A stretch of 64,000 bases of DNA from Rhizobium sp. BT03 (GTDB taxonomy: Bacteria; Pseudomonadota; Alphaproteobacteria; Rhizobiales; Rhizobiaceae), in assembly GCF_030053155.1 (NCBI RefSeq), contig NZ_CP125640.1, positions 3,242,001-3,306,000 of the forward strand, in the 5' to 3' direction. The notes under the pieces are model-generated. The model ran no database searches. It was not told the DNA's origin and saw only the letters and a program-made list of their open reading frames with translations. Below are positions 55,420-64,000 of this stretch, in pieces. The stretch's first letter is position 1; each line of letters begins with the position of its first letter. The translations under genes were made by a program, and so were the position numbers.

Positions 55420-56496
55420 CTACCCCTGCAGCGACGCCCCGAGCAGCAGGGCGCCCATCAGGATAACGAGCACGGCGCCGAGGATTTCGATGGCGTTGCC
55501 GATCCAGACCGAGGCGGCCGAGCCGCGCCCGGAGAGACGGACGGCGGCACTCTTGGCGGTGACGGCCAGTGTGGCGAGCAGGGAAACGGTGATCGCCGTG
55601 CCGAGGGACATGGCGGCGACCGACAGCACGCCGCCGAGATAGAGCCCGTTCAGCAGCGAGAAGGTCATAACAAGCAAAGCGCCGGAGCAGGGGCGAAGGC
55701 CGACCGCAACGATCGCCGACCAGGCCTCGCGGACGCTGAACCTGTCGCCGGCGAGCAGGGCGGGATCGGGCACATGGGCATTGCCGCAGGTCTCGCAGGC
55801 CATGCCGGGAACGAAGGTATGGCCGGCTTCGACGGACTGCGCCTTGCCGTTGAAGGCATAGGCCTGGCGTTCGGCGGCATTGTCCTTCCAGTCGAGCATC
55901 ATGCTGACCGGACCGGCTGACGTCGCCATCAGCCGGCGGCGCGGCATGTTGCCCACCATCGTGCGCAGTTTGCGGAACAATAGCCAGCCGCCGAAGAGGA
56001 TGACCATGACGAAGCTTGCGATCTCCATCGCATGGGTCGCCGCCGTCAGCGTGATGCCGGTGCCGCGCAGCACCAGCCAGGCGCCGCCGACCAGCGCCAC
56101 GGCCACAACGCCCTGGATGAAAGCCGAAATGAAGGAGATCACCACGCCGCGCTTCAGCTCGACCTCGTTGGCGATCATGTAGGAGGAGATGACCGCCTTG
56201 CCGTGACCGGGGCCGGCGGCATGGAAGACGCCATAGGCGAAGGAGAGGCCGATCAGCGAGGCCAGCTGCCATGGATCCTGGCGCATCGCCTTCAAGGCAT
56301 CGGTCAGCGCCCGGTAGAAGGCCTGCTGCTCATAGTTCACATAGAGCAAAAGCGGCGCGAGCGGCCCGCCGGTCGGCTGGAAGCTCGGTTCCGCCGTGCC
56401 GATGCCGAGCGGCGATTGCGCATGGGCGAGGCTTGCCGCCGCCAGAAGCGCCAAGACCGAAGCGGCAAGGATGAACGGCAGACGTTTCGTCAGCAT
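55420..56496 (-). CDS. Nickel/cobalt exporter-type transporter (NicO/RcnA family)
   Basis: A 358-residue membrane protein with signal-like N-terminus and six to seven helices. The family motif HAAGPGHGKAVISSYM is near residues 92-107. A central hydrophilic loop has CETCGNAH and several acidic residues, likely metal ligands. It moves divalent metal ions across the inner membrane. It overlaps the DUF1007 gene by 7 bases, and the two form a unit common in rhizobia. Confidence 0.9.
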   Translation of the reverse strand: MLTKRLPFILAASVLALLAAASLAHAQSPLGIGTAEPSFQPTGGPLAPLLLYVNYEQQAFYRALTDALKAMRQDPWQLASLIGLSFAYGVFHAAGPGHGKAVISSYMIANEVELKRGVVISFISAFIQGVVAVALVGGAWLVLRGTGITLTAATHAMEIASFVMVILFGGWLLFRKLRTMVGNMPRRRLMATSAGPVSMMLDWKDNAAERQAYAFNGKAQSVEAGHTFVPGMACETCGNAHVPDPALLAGDRFSVREAWSAIVAVGLRPCSGALLVMTFSLLNGLYLGGVLSVAAMSLGTAITVSLLATLAVTAKSAAVRLSGRGSAASVWIGNAIEILGAVLVILMGALLLGASLQG

Positions 56497-57131
56497 GTGA
56501 CCTCCAGCCGGGTGGCGAAGAGTTTGGACATGTTGGTGCCGGTGGGATCATTGAAGAAGGCGTCGGTCAGCGACTGCTTGTTCTGCGAGATCACCTGGTC
56601 GGCATCCGGCCGCACCACCTGATGCTTGCAGGCCTTGAAGCCGTCGCCGACGATTGCCAGTTCGTTGTCGGTGGGAAAGTCGATCGAGGTATAAAGCGTC
56701 GGGTCGTAGACGCCGAAGCTGAGCCTGCCTTTCAGCGGCATCTTTTCCACCGGCTTGACCGCGAAGAACATCAGCAACTGGCCATCCTTGTAATCGACAT
56801 GGATGATGTCGGGCTTCTGAACCGTGACGTTCTTCCCGTCGATCGTCAGGTTCATGTAGTAATCATATTCGGCGAGCGACTGCTTCACCGTTTTTCCGAC
56901 TTCCGCGAGCTCGTTCGGCTCCAGCTTCAGATCGGTGTTCTTGTCGAAATCCATGACGACCGAGGAGGAGAAAACCTCGTCGAAACGCCAGACATTGCGC
57001 AGTTCCTCGACGCTGCCATCCTTGCCGGCCACGACCTCGAGGCGGGCCTCCACGAAAATATGCGGATGGGCAAGAGCGGCGGCCGGCGCCAATGAAACAA
57101 GCGCGGCCATCAGTATCGTCGAATATCTCAT
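56490..57131 (-). CDS. DUF1007 periplasmic protein, metal-transport partner
   Basis: A 213-residue protein with a signal peptide (MRYSTILMAALVSLAPAAALA) and a mature N-terminus HPHIFVEARLEV, the typical HPH start of DUF1007. It probably binds a divalent metal through the terminal histidines and works with the NicO-type transporter downstream. The metal (Ni, Co or Zn) cannot be told from the sequence. Confidence 0.9.
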   Translation of the reverse strand: MRYSTILMAALVSLAPAAALAHPHIFVEARLEVVAGKDGSVEELRNVWRFDEVFSSSVVMDFDKNTDLKLEPNELAEVGKTVKQSLAEYDYYMNLTIDGKNVTVQKPDIIHVDYKDGQLLMFFAVKPVEKMPLKGRLSFGVYDPTLYTSIDFPTDNELAIVGDGFKACKHQVVRPDADQVISQNKQSLTDAFFNDPTGTNMSKLFATRLEVTC

Positions 57132-57170
57132 CTATTCCGCTGCCTGTTCGGTGATCCTGACTTCTTGCCA

Positions 57171-57192
57171 GAAATTGGGACGGAATTGGGAC
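57171..57192 (-). promoter_or_regulatory. Tandem 11-base repeat upstream of DUF1007
   Basis: GAAATTGGGAC (57171-57181) and GGAATTGGGAC (57182-57192) lie head to tail about 40-60 bases before the DUF1007 start, one helical turn apart. A repeated activator or metal-sensor site is possible. Confidence 0.4.
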
Positions 57193-57262
57193 CGGATTCC
57201 GTGGTGGATTCAGATAGCCGCGGGTTCGACCGGGGCGCGATGTCGCAGCCGCAGGGGCGGCG

Positions 57263-58156
57263 CTACGGATGTTTCTTGAACCAGCTGTTGAGGTAATCGA
57301 CGAAGATCCTCACCTTGGCCGGCAGATAGCGGCGGTGCGGATAGACGGCATAGATGCCGCGGTCGGTCGGGAGGTAATCGTTGAACAGCGTCACCAGCTC
57401 GCCGCTCTCGATCGGCTTGCGGGCGATGAAGTCGGGGATGAGGGCGATGCCGATGCCGGCAAGGGCCGCGCGTAACGTCGCATGCGGGCTGTTGACTTCC
57501 ATCGGGCCGGAGACGGCGACGGTGAACGAGGTGTTGTCGGGATTGTGGAAGCGGATGCTCGCCTGGGTGCGCGAATTGGTATCGACGATGAAGGGAACGT
57601 TGGTCATGTCGCTCGGATGCGCAAGATCGGGATGGCGCTCGAGAAAATCGGGGGTGGCGCAGAGATGGACGCGGAAATCGGAAATCTTGCGGGCGATCAT
57701 GCCGGAATCTTCGAGCTTGCTGATGCGGATTGCCACGTCGAAGCCTTCCTCGATCAGATCGACAAACCGATCGTCGGCGGCGATCTCCAGCGAAAGATCC
57801 GGGTTCTCCCTGGAGAAATCGATCAGCGACTGGCCGACATCGGCATCGACGAAAGTGCGGGGCACGGAGATGCGCAGCCGCCCTTTCAGCTGCGCATTGT
57901 TTTCGCGCACGAGATCGGCAAGGTTGTCGATCTCCTTGAGGATATCGGAGGCGCTGCGGTAATAGGTATGGCCGGCCTCGGTCATGGAGAACTGCCGGGT
58001 GGTGCGGTTGAGCAACAGGGCGCCGAGCTCATCTTCCAATTCGCGCACATATTTGGAGAGCAGCGCCTTGGAGCGGCCGGTGCGCCTGGCGGCGGCGGAA
58101 AAGCCTTCGGCCTCGACGACATCGATGAAGGCACGTATGCGGGTCAAGGTATCCAT
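57263..58156 (-). CDS. LysR-family transcriptional regulator
   Basis: A 297-residue LysR protein with helix-turn-helix GFSAAARRTGRSKALLSKYVRELE (residues about 18-41) and a ligand domain of the CrgA-like group (the group often called DsdC/AaeR type). The ATG at 58156 gives the standard MDTLTRIRAFIDVVEAEG start; a longer reading is rejected. Divergent from odc, but its targets are not clear. Confidence 0.92.
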   Translation of the reverse strand: MDTLTRIRAFIDVVEAEGFSAAARRTGRSKALLSKYVRELEDELGALLLNRTTRQFSMTEAGHTYYRSASDILKEIDNLADLVRENNAQLKGRLRISVPRTFVDADVGQSLIDFSRENPDLSLEIAADDRFVDLIEEGFDVAIRISKLEDSGMIARKISDFRVHLCATPDFLERHPDLAHPSDMTNVPFIVDTNSRTQASIRFHNPDNTSFTVAVSGPMEVNSPHATLRAALAGIGIALIPDFIARKPIESGELVTLFNDYLPTDRGIYAVYPHRRYLPAKVRIFVDYLNSWFKKHP

Positions 58157-58289
58157 GAATATTCCTCGGGCTGTATCGGAATGTTGAACAAATCGGCTCG
58201 TCCTGTTCAATTATTTTTTTAACCCTGAGATCAAAAAAACGCTTGATTATGAAGGCGAATATTCTTATTTCCACCTCAGCCCAAAGTCG

Positions 58290-58685
58290 CACGTGCCCAT
58301 GGGTGTCCGCCGAACCCTCGAATTGGTGAGGAAATCGGTAAGGTACCTGGAATTAACCCCTCCAGTCGCTATTCCGGCCAACCGGAAAATGCGAGGACGC
58401 CTGAAGCAACGACGGTGCGGGCCTTTTTGTTCTCTCCCTGCTTTCCATCAGCGGGGGTTACTGAAGAGGCACACCATCATTGCCGGAAGTGCGGTTGGGA
58501 TTCTCCCTCCAATCCATGGCAGACAAAGCCGAACTTACACCGCGTTCGCGGCGTTGGTTCACTATCCGCGCATCGAGCGCTTGCTATGGTTCCGGGGTCT
58601 CCACCGGCTGGTTCCAATGCGAGTTCTCGTATGCCCTTTGTCCTCCGGTTCATGCCGGAGCTCTGGAATTGGAAGAGGGAACGAT
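58290..58685 (+). ncRNA. Long structured leader of ornithine decarboxylase (candidate speF leader RNA)
   Basis: About 400 untranslated bases precede odc. Stem-loops include GGTTGGGA (58493-58500) with the following TCCCTCCAATC, CCGCG/CGCGG (58540-58551), and CTCCGG/CCGGAG (58643-58660) just before the ribosome site. The speF motif, a bioinformatically defined leader of alphaproteobacterial ornithine decarboxylase genes, is located in this position, so this is a good candidate. I could not align it to the covariance model. Confidence 0.6.
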
Positions 58686-59819
58686 ATGACCACCCAGCGC
58701 ATCCGCGACTTTCTCGCCACCCGACGTCCCGACGGTCCCTGCCTCGTGGTTGACCTCGACGTCGTGCGCGACAATTTCCACGCCTTCCGTCACGCCATGC
58801 CGGACAGCGCCATCTACTACGCCGTCAAGGCCAATCCGGCTCCCGAGGTGCTGAAGCTGCTCGCAGGCCTCGGCTCCAATTTCGATTGCGCATCTGTCGC
58901 CGAAATCGAAATGGCGCTCGAAGCGGGCGCGACCGCTGCCCGCATCTCCTTCGGCAACACGATCAAGAAGGAACGCGATGTCGCCCGCGCTCATGCGCTC
59001 GGCGTCAGCCTCTTTGCGGTCGACAGCCATGAGGAAGTCGAGAAGATTTCGCGTGCCGCTCCCGGCGCCCGTGTCTTCTGCCGCGTGCTCACCGATGGCG
59101 AAGGTGCTGAATGGCCGCTGTCGCGCAAGTTCGGCTGCGTTCCGCAGATGGCCGTCGACGTTCTCGTCTACGCTCATCAGCTCGGCCTGCAGTCCTACGG
59201 CGTCTCGTTCCATGTCGGCTCGCAGATGACCAAGGTCGATGCCTGGGATTCGGCTCTTGCCGATGCCAAGCGCGTCTTCGTCTCGCTTGCCAAGCAGGGC
59301 ATCCACCTGCAGATGGTCAACATGGGCGGCGGCTTCCCGACCAAGTATCTGCGCGACGTTCCGTCGGCGGAAGCTTACGGCAAGTCGATCTACCAGGCGC
59401 TGCGCACGCATTTCGGCAACCAGATCCCGCAGACGATCATCGAGCCGGGCCGCGGCATGGTCGGCAATGCCGGTGTCATCAAGGCTGAGGTCGTGCTGAT
59501 TTCGAAGAAGTCGGACAATGACGATGCGCGCTGGGTCTTCCTCGACATCGGAAAGTTCGGCGGTCTCGCCGAAACGATGGACGAAGCCATCCGTTATCCG
59601 ATCCGCACGGAGCACGACGGCGACGAGATGGAGCCCTGCGTCATCGCCGGCCCGACCTGCGATTCGGCCGACGTGCTCTACGAGAAGAACCTGTATCCGC
59701 TGCCGATCTCCCTTTCGATTGGTGACGAGGTTCTGATCGAAGGCACCGGCGCCTATACGACGACCTATTCGGCGGTCGCTTTCAACGGTTTCGAGCCGCT
59801 GAAGGCGTACGTCATCTAA
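58686..59819 (+). CDS. Ornithine/lysine decarboxylase, alanine-racemase fold
   Basis: A 377-residue PLP enzyme of the eukaryotic-type (fold III) decarboxylases. The PLP lysine is K48 in YYAVKANPAP, with a phosphate-binding glycine stretch MGGGFP and the active-site cysteine in GPTCDSADVLYE. It makes putrescine from ornithine and may also act on lysine. It starts at ATG 58686 behind ggaagaggga. The long leader suggests feedback control by polyamines. A GNAT acetyltransferase follows. Confidence 0.93.
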   Translation: MTTQRIRDFLATRRPDGPCLVVDLDVVRDNFHAFRHAMPDSAIYYAVKANPAPEVLKLLAGLGSNFDCASVAEIEMALEAGATAARISFGNTIKKERDVARAHALGVSLFAVDSHEEVEKISRAAPGARVFCRVLTDGEGAEWPLSRKFGCVPQMAVDVLVYAHQLGLQSYGVSFHVGSQMTKVDAWDSALADAKRVFVSLAKQGIHLQMVNMGGGFPTKYLRDVPSAEAYGKSIYQALRTHFGNQIPQTIIEPGRGMVGNAGVIKAEVVLISKKSDNDDARWVFLDIGKFGGLAETMDEAIRYPIRTEHDGDEMEPCVIAGPTCDSADVLYEKNLYPLPISLSIGDEVLIEGTGAYTTTYSAVAFNGFEPLKAYVI

Positions 59820-59913
59820 GGTCGTTTCTGCCGGCCCTGTAACCAGCCGGGGCGGCAACTTCACAATTTTCCTTCATCGCCGCTGATAACGGTATTGGGT
59901 ACGGGAGGCCAAG

Positions 59914-60504
59914 ATGGCCGCTGTTCTTGATTCTGTCCGCGCATTCTTTGCGCCCACCACCTTCGCCATCGACGCCGAGAATCCTTCGGATGTCGTTGCC
60001 CGTGAAAACCTGCTCGACCGCGTCATGGGCGCCGGCCGCCGCAAGAAGTCGTCGGAGAAGATCCGCCGCAACCGTGTTCCGGCCGAGGGCCTGGCGCTCG
60101 TCGCGCGCGATCGCGATGGCCATGTCATCGGTTCGGTGCGGCTCTGGAACATCGAGGCCGGCGTCAACGACGAGGGCACGCCGATCAATGCGCTGCTGCT
60201 CGGCCCGCTCGCCGTTGCGCCGCATCACGGCGGCAAGGGCATCGGCTCGGCGCTGATGCGCGCGGCGATCCTCGAAGCCAAGAAGCGTGGGCATGGCGCC
60301 GTCCTGCTCGTCGGCGATGCTGCCTATTACGAGCGTTTCGGTTTCTTTGCCGAAAAGGCTCGCCATCTTGTCATGCCGGGGCCGTTCGAGCGCTCGCGCT
60401 TTCTGGCGCTGGAACTCACGGAAGGCTGGCTTGACGGCGCGGCCGGCATGATCGTCCCCTCGGGACGCATGCTGGCCGGCGCGCCGGTTCGCCGCGCCGC
60501 CTGA
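59914..60504 (+). CDS. GNAT-family N-acetyltransferase (YhbS-like)
   Basis: A 196-residue acetyltransferase with the acetyl-CoA-binding segment LGPLAVAPHHGGKGIGSALM (R/Q-x-x-G-x-G/A pattern in HHGGKGIG) and VLLVGDAAYYERFGF. A role in polyamine acetylation is possible because it follows odc, but the family acts on many amines and proteins. The gap to odc is 94 bases and could hold its own promoter. Confidence 0.88.
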   Translation: MAAVLDSVRAFFAPTTFAIDAENPSDVVARENLLDRVMGAGRRKKSSEKIRRNRVPAEGLALVARDRDGHVIGSVRLWNIEAGVNDEGTPINALLLGPLAVAPHHGGKGIGSALMRAAILEAKKRGHGAVLLVGDAAYYERFGFFAEKARHLVMPGPFERSRFLALELTEGWLDGAAGMIVPSGRMLAGAPVRRAA

Positions 60505-60521
60505 GGCTTTGCCGATCGGCT

Positions 60522-60550
60522 GGCCGGGGTTGAACGTCCTTACCCCGGCC
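60522..60550 (+). terminator. Hairpin after the acetyltransferase gene
   Basis: GGCCGGGGT (60522-60530) pairs with ACCCCGGCC (60542-60550) across an 11-base loop. There is no T-run directly after it, so termination is uncertain. Confidence 0.45.
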
Positions 60551-60730
60551 GGCAATATCCGCGCCGCTTGACCATGCAGGCAGGCGGGCCTGGCGTGGTT
60601 GCGGCGCGGATTGTTTTTTTGAGTGCCGTGGTGCGTGGTGACGCGATGCCGGGCAACCACGGCAACACAATCGCGTGAAAAGCGCCGCGGCGCCGCGAAC
60701 ATGCCGCCGCGATATCCTATCTTGCGCCGC

Positions 60731-61759
60731 ATGATCCGCGCTCTCTCCCTTCTGCTTCTCTTCTGTCTGCCGCTTGCCGCGACGGCGCCGGCCGCTGCCC
60801 AGAGCACGGCGCGCAGCTTCACCGGGCTTGATTCGCGTCTCGATCAGGCGGCCGGTGATCCGGCGATGCGGCCGCTCAAGGTGGTGATCGTCGCGCGCGG
60901 CGGGCGGGTACTCGCCGAACGCGGTTTCCATGGTCATTCACCGTCGGAATCGACCAATATCAAATCCGCTTCGAAGTCGATCATTTCGGCGCTGGTCGGC
61001 ATCGCCATCGGCAAAGGCCTGCTCAAGGGGCCGGATCAGAAGATCGCACCGATCCTGAAGGCTGATCTCCCGGCAAAGCCGGACCCGCGCATCAACGATA
61101 TTACCATCGGTCATCTTCTCTCCATGCAGGCTGGGCTCGATCGCATGTCGGGGCCGAATTACAGCCGCTGGGTCTCCTCGCGCAATTGGGTGCGTTTTGC
61201 CCTTTCGCAGCCTTTCGCCGATCAGCCCGGCGGGGAGATGCTCTATTCCACCGCATCCACGCATCTGCTGTCGGCCATTCTCACGAGGGTCAGCCGGCAG
61301 TCGACGCTGGCCTTGGCGCATGAATGGCTCGGCCCGGTCGAGGGTTTCCGCATCGGCGCATGGGAGCGCGATCCGCAGGGCATCTATCTCGGCGGCAATC
61401 AGATGGCGATGAGCGCCCGGTCCCTGTTGGCCTTCGGTGAACTCTACCGCAACGGCGGACGCACGCGGGAAGGAGCGCAGGTGGTGCCTGCCGACTGGAT
61501 CTCTCAGTCGTGGCAGCACCGCACCAACTCGCGTTTCTCAGGGGACGACTACGGCTATGGCTGGTTCACCCGGCAGATCGGCGGCGAGCCGGTGCATTTC
61601 GCCTGGGGCTATGGCGGGCAGATGCTCTATATCGTGCCGTCGCTCGATCTGACGGTCGTCATGACTTCGGAGGAAAGCGGTCCCTCGGCGCGAAACGGCT
61701 ACCGGGATCTGCTGCACGGGCTGCTGGCTGATATCATCGGCGCGGTGCGGGCCGCCTGA
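60731..61759 (+). CDS. Serine hydrolase, class C beta-lactamase-like
   Basis: A 342-residue exported protein with the signal peptide MIRALSLLLLFCLPLAATAPAAA. The nucleophile pattern S79-x-x-K82 is in KSASKSII and the segment YSTASTHLLS corresponds to the Y-x-N motif of the fold, but its third residue is threonine. It probably acts as an esterase or peptidase on cell-wall or ester substrates; true beta-lactamase activity is doubtful. The start could also be ATG 60701, with ten more residues. No partner gene is evident. Confidence 0.88.
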   Translation: MIRALSLLLLFCLPLAATAPAAAQSTARSFTGLDSRLDQAAGDPAMRPLKVVIVARGGRVLAERGFHGHSPSESTNIKSASKSIISALVGIAIGKGLLKGPDQKIAPILKADLPAKPDPRINDITIGHLLSMQAGLDRMSGPNYSRWVSSRNWVRFALSQPFADQPGGEMLYSTASTHLLSAILTRVSRQSTLALAHEWLGPVEGFRIGAWERDPQGIYLGGNQMAMSARSLLAFGELYRNGGRTREGAQVVPADWISQSWQHRTNSRFSGDDYGYGWFTRQIGGEPVHFAWGYGGQMLYIVPSLDLTVVMTSEESGPSARNGYRDLLHGLLADIIGAVRAA

Positions 61760-61850
61760 AAAACCCGGTGATCGTTAAACTTCTAGCGAAGCCCCCAATC
61801 AAACCGCAAAACGCTTCCTGTATGTTCCGCGAGAATTTCGGGAAAGCGTC

Positions 61851-63008
61851 ATGCTGCTGGATCTCAGGACGATCTATTTCATTGTCGCCGTCAGCTGCTT
61901 CGTGCTGGGCATTCTCCAGCTTGCAGCCTATGCGACCGGCCGCTTCGAGAGATGGCCGCTCTGGTGGGGCTTGAGCAACCTGCTCGTCGGCGTCGGGTCC
62001 TTCCTCGTCGCGCTGCGCAATATCGTTCCCTCCGCGGTCTCGATCGATGGCGGCAATATCGTGACCATCGCCGGCTACATGCTGATGTTCTTCGCGGTGC
62101 GGGTCTTTGCGGGCCGGGCCCTCGACCAGCGCTATTTCTGGCTCGCCATCCTTCTCGTCAGCGTCCCTGTCGCACTTATCGTCAGCGACCCCTCGGCAGT
62201 GTCGGCGAGGCTTTTCTATGTCTCGGTCGTCTGCTGCTTCTGCGATCTGGCCGTCGCGAGGGAAGCAATCGGTATCGCCCGGCGCGAAAAGCTGTATTCG
62301 GCCGCCCTGCTCGTCGGTCTCTATCTCTGCACTGCCATGATCTTTGCGGTGCGCAGCGTTCTTGCGGCGACCGGCGAGATCGGCGGCCCGGATCCTTTCG
62401 GCGGCAGCGTGGTCCATAGCTGGATGGCGGTATCGGCGGTCGCGTTCATCATGCTGCGCAGCATGGCCATGGTGCTGATGGCCGCCGAGCGCAGCCGAAA
62501 TCAGCTGACCGAACTCGCTCACCACGATCCGCTGACCGGCGCGCTCAATCGCGGCGGTCTCGCCCAGCATCTGCCTGCTCTCGGCTCCCAGCCGGTCTCG
62601 CTGCTGATCATCGATATCGACCATTTCAAGCAGCTGAACGACCGGCATGGCCATGCGAGCGGCGACGATATCCTGCGGCTTTTCGCCAGTGTTTCCAGAG
62701 GTATCATGCGCTCCGATGATCTGCTTGCCCGGCAAGGCGGAGACGAGTTCCTGGCGGTGCTGAAGAATGTGTCCGGGCAGGATGCGGTGGCGATTGCCGA
62801 GCGCATCCGTCTCACCTTCGCTGCCGCCGTGCTGCAGCGGCAGGATCTGGCCGTCTTTCCGACGCTGAGCATCGGCGTTGCCGCGCGAGGGGAAACCGGC
62901 GGAGATTTTGAACAGCTGATGCAGAAGGCGGATGAGGCGCTCTATCGTTCGAAGCGCGAAGGCCGCAACCGGGTCGAAGCCTTCGGAGAAAATCAGCAGG
63001 CCGCTTAA
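61851..63008 (+). CDS. Membrane-bound diguanylate cyclase (GGDEF)
   Basis: A 385-residue protein. Residues about 5-200 hold six to seven hydrophobic helices. The GGDEF domain starts near residue 220 (HHDPLTGALNRGGLAQHL); GGDEF is at 296-300 and an intact inhibitory RxxD site (RSDD, 287-290) lies five residues before it. It should make c-di-GMP with product inhibition, unlike the GGDEF-EAL protein at 47578, which lacks that site. Confidence 0.94.
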   Translation: MLLDLRTIYFIVAVSCFVLGILQLAAYATGRFERWPLWWGLSNLLVGVGSFLVALRNIVPSAVSIDGGNIVTIAGYMLMFFAVRVFAGRALDQRYFWLAILLVSVPVALIVSDPSAVSARLFYVSVVCCFCDLAVAREAIGIARREKLYSAALLVGLYLCTAMIFAVRSVLAATGEIGGPDPFGGSVVHSWMAVSAVAFIMLRSMAMVLMAAERSRNQLTELAHHDPLTGALNRGGLAQHLPALGSQPVSLLIIDIDHFKQLNDRHGHASGDDILRLFASVSRGIMRSDDLLARQGGDEFLAVLKNVSGQDAVAIAERIRLTFAAAVLQRQDLAVFPTLSIGVAARGETGGDFEQLMQKADEALYRSKREGRNRVEAFGENQQAA

Positions 63009-63038
63009 CGAACGGCGAGAACCCGCCGCGGAACGGTT

Positions 63039-63857
63039 CTAAATATTCTGATCCATCGTCTCGGCCGGGATTTCGTCGATGCGGTGGACGCGCACGAGCG
63101 TTGCCGGCACGCCGGCGACCGTGCAATGCTCGGGAACCGGCTTCAGCACGACGCTGCCGGCGGCAATCTTGCTGAAGGCGCCGATTTCGATATTGCCGAG
63201 AACCTTGGCGCCGGCGCCGATCATCACGCCATGGCGGATCTTCGGATGGCGGTCGCCGGTTTCCTTGCCGGTGCCGCCGAGCGTGACATTCTGCAGGATC
63301 GATACTTCATCCTCGATCACCGCCGTTTCGCCGATGACGATGCCCGAGCCGTGGTCGAGCATGATGGCAGCGCCGATCCGTGCGGCCGGATGGATATCCG
63401 GGCCGAAGACCAGCGAGGCGAGATTGGCGAGCCAGGTGGCGATCTCCGGCCGGCCGGCGTTCCAGAGCGCGTGGGCGATGCGGTGCGTCTGCAGCGCATG
63501 AAACCCCTTGAGGTTCAGGAGCGCGTGCAGGAATGTCGTGCAGGCCGGGTCGCGTTCGCGCACGGCGACGAGATCGGCCTCGATCCTGCGCATGATATCG
63601 TCGCTGAGGGTGGACAGGATCAGATCGAACAGATCGCCGGTTTCCACCTGCGTCGCAGCAAGCCGCGCGGCGAGCACGCGGGCGATGATCTCATTGCTGC
63701 CTGAAGTGGCCGTTATCTGCGCGGCGAGCAGCCGCTGCAGGATCGGTTCGCGCGCGGCAAGCTCGAGCGCCTCGGCGCGGATCACCGGCCAGACGAATGC
63801 CTTGTCCAAGGATTGCGGCTGGTGCGCGGCCAGACCAAGGCCGGTCGATTTCGGCAT
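63039..63857 (-). CDS. cysE: Serine O-acetyltransferase
   Basis: A 272-residue acetyltransferase with an N-terminal helical domain and a left-handed beta-helix of hexapeptide repeats (IGAAIMLDHGSGIVIGETAVIEDEVSILQNVTLGGTG). Residues DHGSG and the histidine of GDRHPKI are part of the active site. It makes O-acetylserine for cysteine synthesis. It reads leftward and is convergent with the diguanylate cyclase. Nothing recognisable lies in the remaining 143 bases to the window end beyond its own likely promoter. Confidence 0.95.
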   Translation of the reverse strand: MPKSTGLGLAAHQPQSLDKAFVWPVIRAEALELAAREPILQRLLAAQITATSGSNEIIARVLAARLAATQVETGDLFDLILSTLSDDIMRRIEADLVAVRERDPACTTFLHALLNLKGFHALQTHRIAHALWNAGRPEIATWLANLASLVFGPDIHPAARIGAAIMLDHGSGIVIGETAVIEDEVSILQNVTLGGTGKETGDRHPKIRHGVMIGAGAKVLGNIEIGAFSKIAAGSVVLKPVPEHCTVAGVPATLVRVHRIDEIPAETMDQNI

Positions 63858-64000
63858 TCCCGTTTCCTCTGCCAGCGACTGCGCAGGCCAGGCCTGCGCG
63901 GATTCATGTTTTGCCCGGGCAAGGCATTTGGCAAGCCCTGATTTTAGCCGTCAGGCGGTCGCAGGCCAGGCGTCAGCTCCGGAAGCCGACGCCAGCGATA

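Noticed and set aside
58293..58685. Upstream in-frame extension of ornithine decarboxylase
   Set aside because: The extra 131 residues are not conserved in composition or domain; the ATG at 58686 has a good ribosome site and matches the family's usual length. The region is better read as an RNA leader.
60731..61759. True class C beta-lactamase conferring resistance
   Set aside because: The S-x-x-K motif is present, but the Y-x-N and K-T-G motifs are not convincing, so an esterase/peptidase role is more likely.

Overview
The window is about 60-61% GC with dense, mostly operonic genes and many sugar/polyol ABC importers. Protein content and the scattered palindromic intergenic repeats (RIME-like, ending in cccctcatccg / ggatgagggg) point to the chromosome of a fast-growing rhizobium, most likely Rhizobium of the leguminosarum/etli group. 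No phage, IS element, CRISPR array, tRNA or rRNA was seen. This is mainly core or near-core metabolic DNA with regulatory detail.

Region 1 (1-7987): a polyol uptake and catabolic operon. It runs from the 3' end of a solute-binding protein through two permeases, an ATPase, a mannitol-type dehydrogenase, a HAD phosphatase and an FGGY kinase carrying the D-ribulokinase signature TCSLV. A convergent RpiR regulator follows. Region 2 (8221-16665): housekeeping and small genes: an EI24/CysZ-like membrane protein, a VOC/TetR pair sharing an operator region, nth, DUF2244, an Ada-like methyltransferase, a SorC regulator, tal, DUF1345, DoxX and a decayed DUF3313 gene. Region 3 (16753-23635): a putrescine/polyamine catabolic operon (LysR, binding protein, ATPase, two permeases, aminobutyraldehyde dehydrogenase) read leftward.

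Region 4 (23815-30476): an unrecognised anchored protein, lysS, gltX, a TerC membrane protein and two regulators. Region 5 (30629-33518): an EmrAB-type efflux pump divergent from its TetR regulator, with clear palindromic operators. Region 6 (33671-37701): LacI regulator, xylB and xylA. Region 7 (37722-47450): a LacI regulator with twin operators, a ribose-type sugar ABC importer, a TIM-barrel isomerase, a Gfo/Idh/MocA dehydrogenase, DoxX and a GH1 beta-glucosidase. This looks like an uncharacterised glycoside or sugar-derivative pathway and is the best candidate for new biology.

Region 8 (47578-64000): two GGDEF proteins (one GGDEF-EAL), trhO, VOC, an overlapping CYTH/CHAD pair, eda, a TerB-like protein, acetyltransferases, a NicO metal transporter with DUF1007, LysR, ornithine decarboxylase behind a long structured leader (candidate speF leader RNA), a serine hydrolase and cysE. 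Polyamine biosynthesis (odc) and polyamine breakdown (Region 3) both lie in the window.
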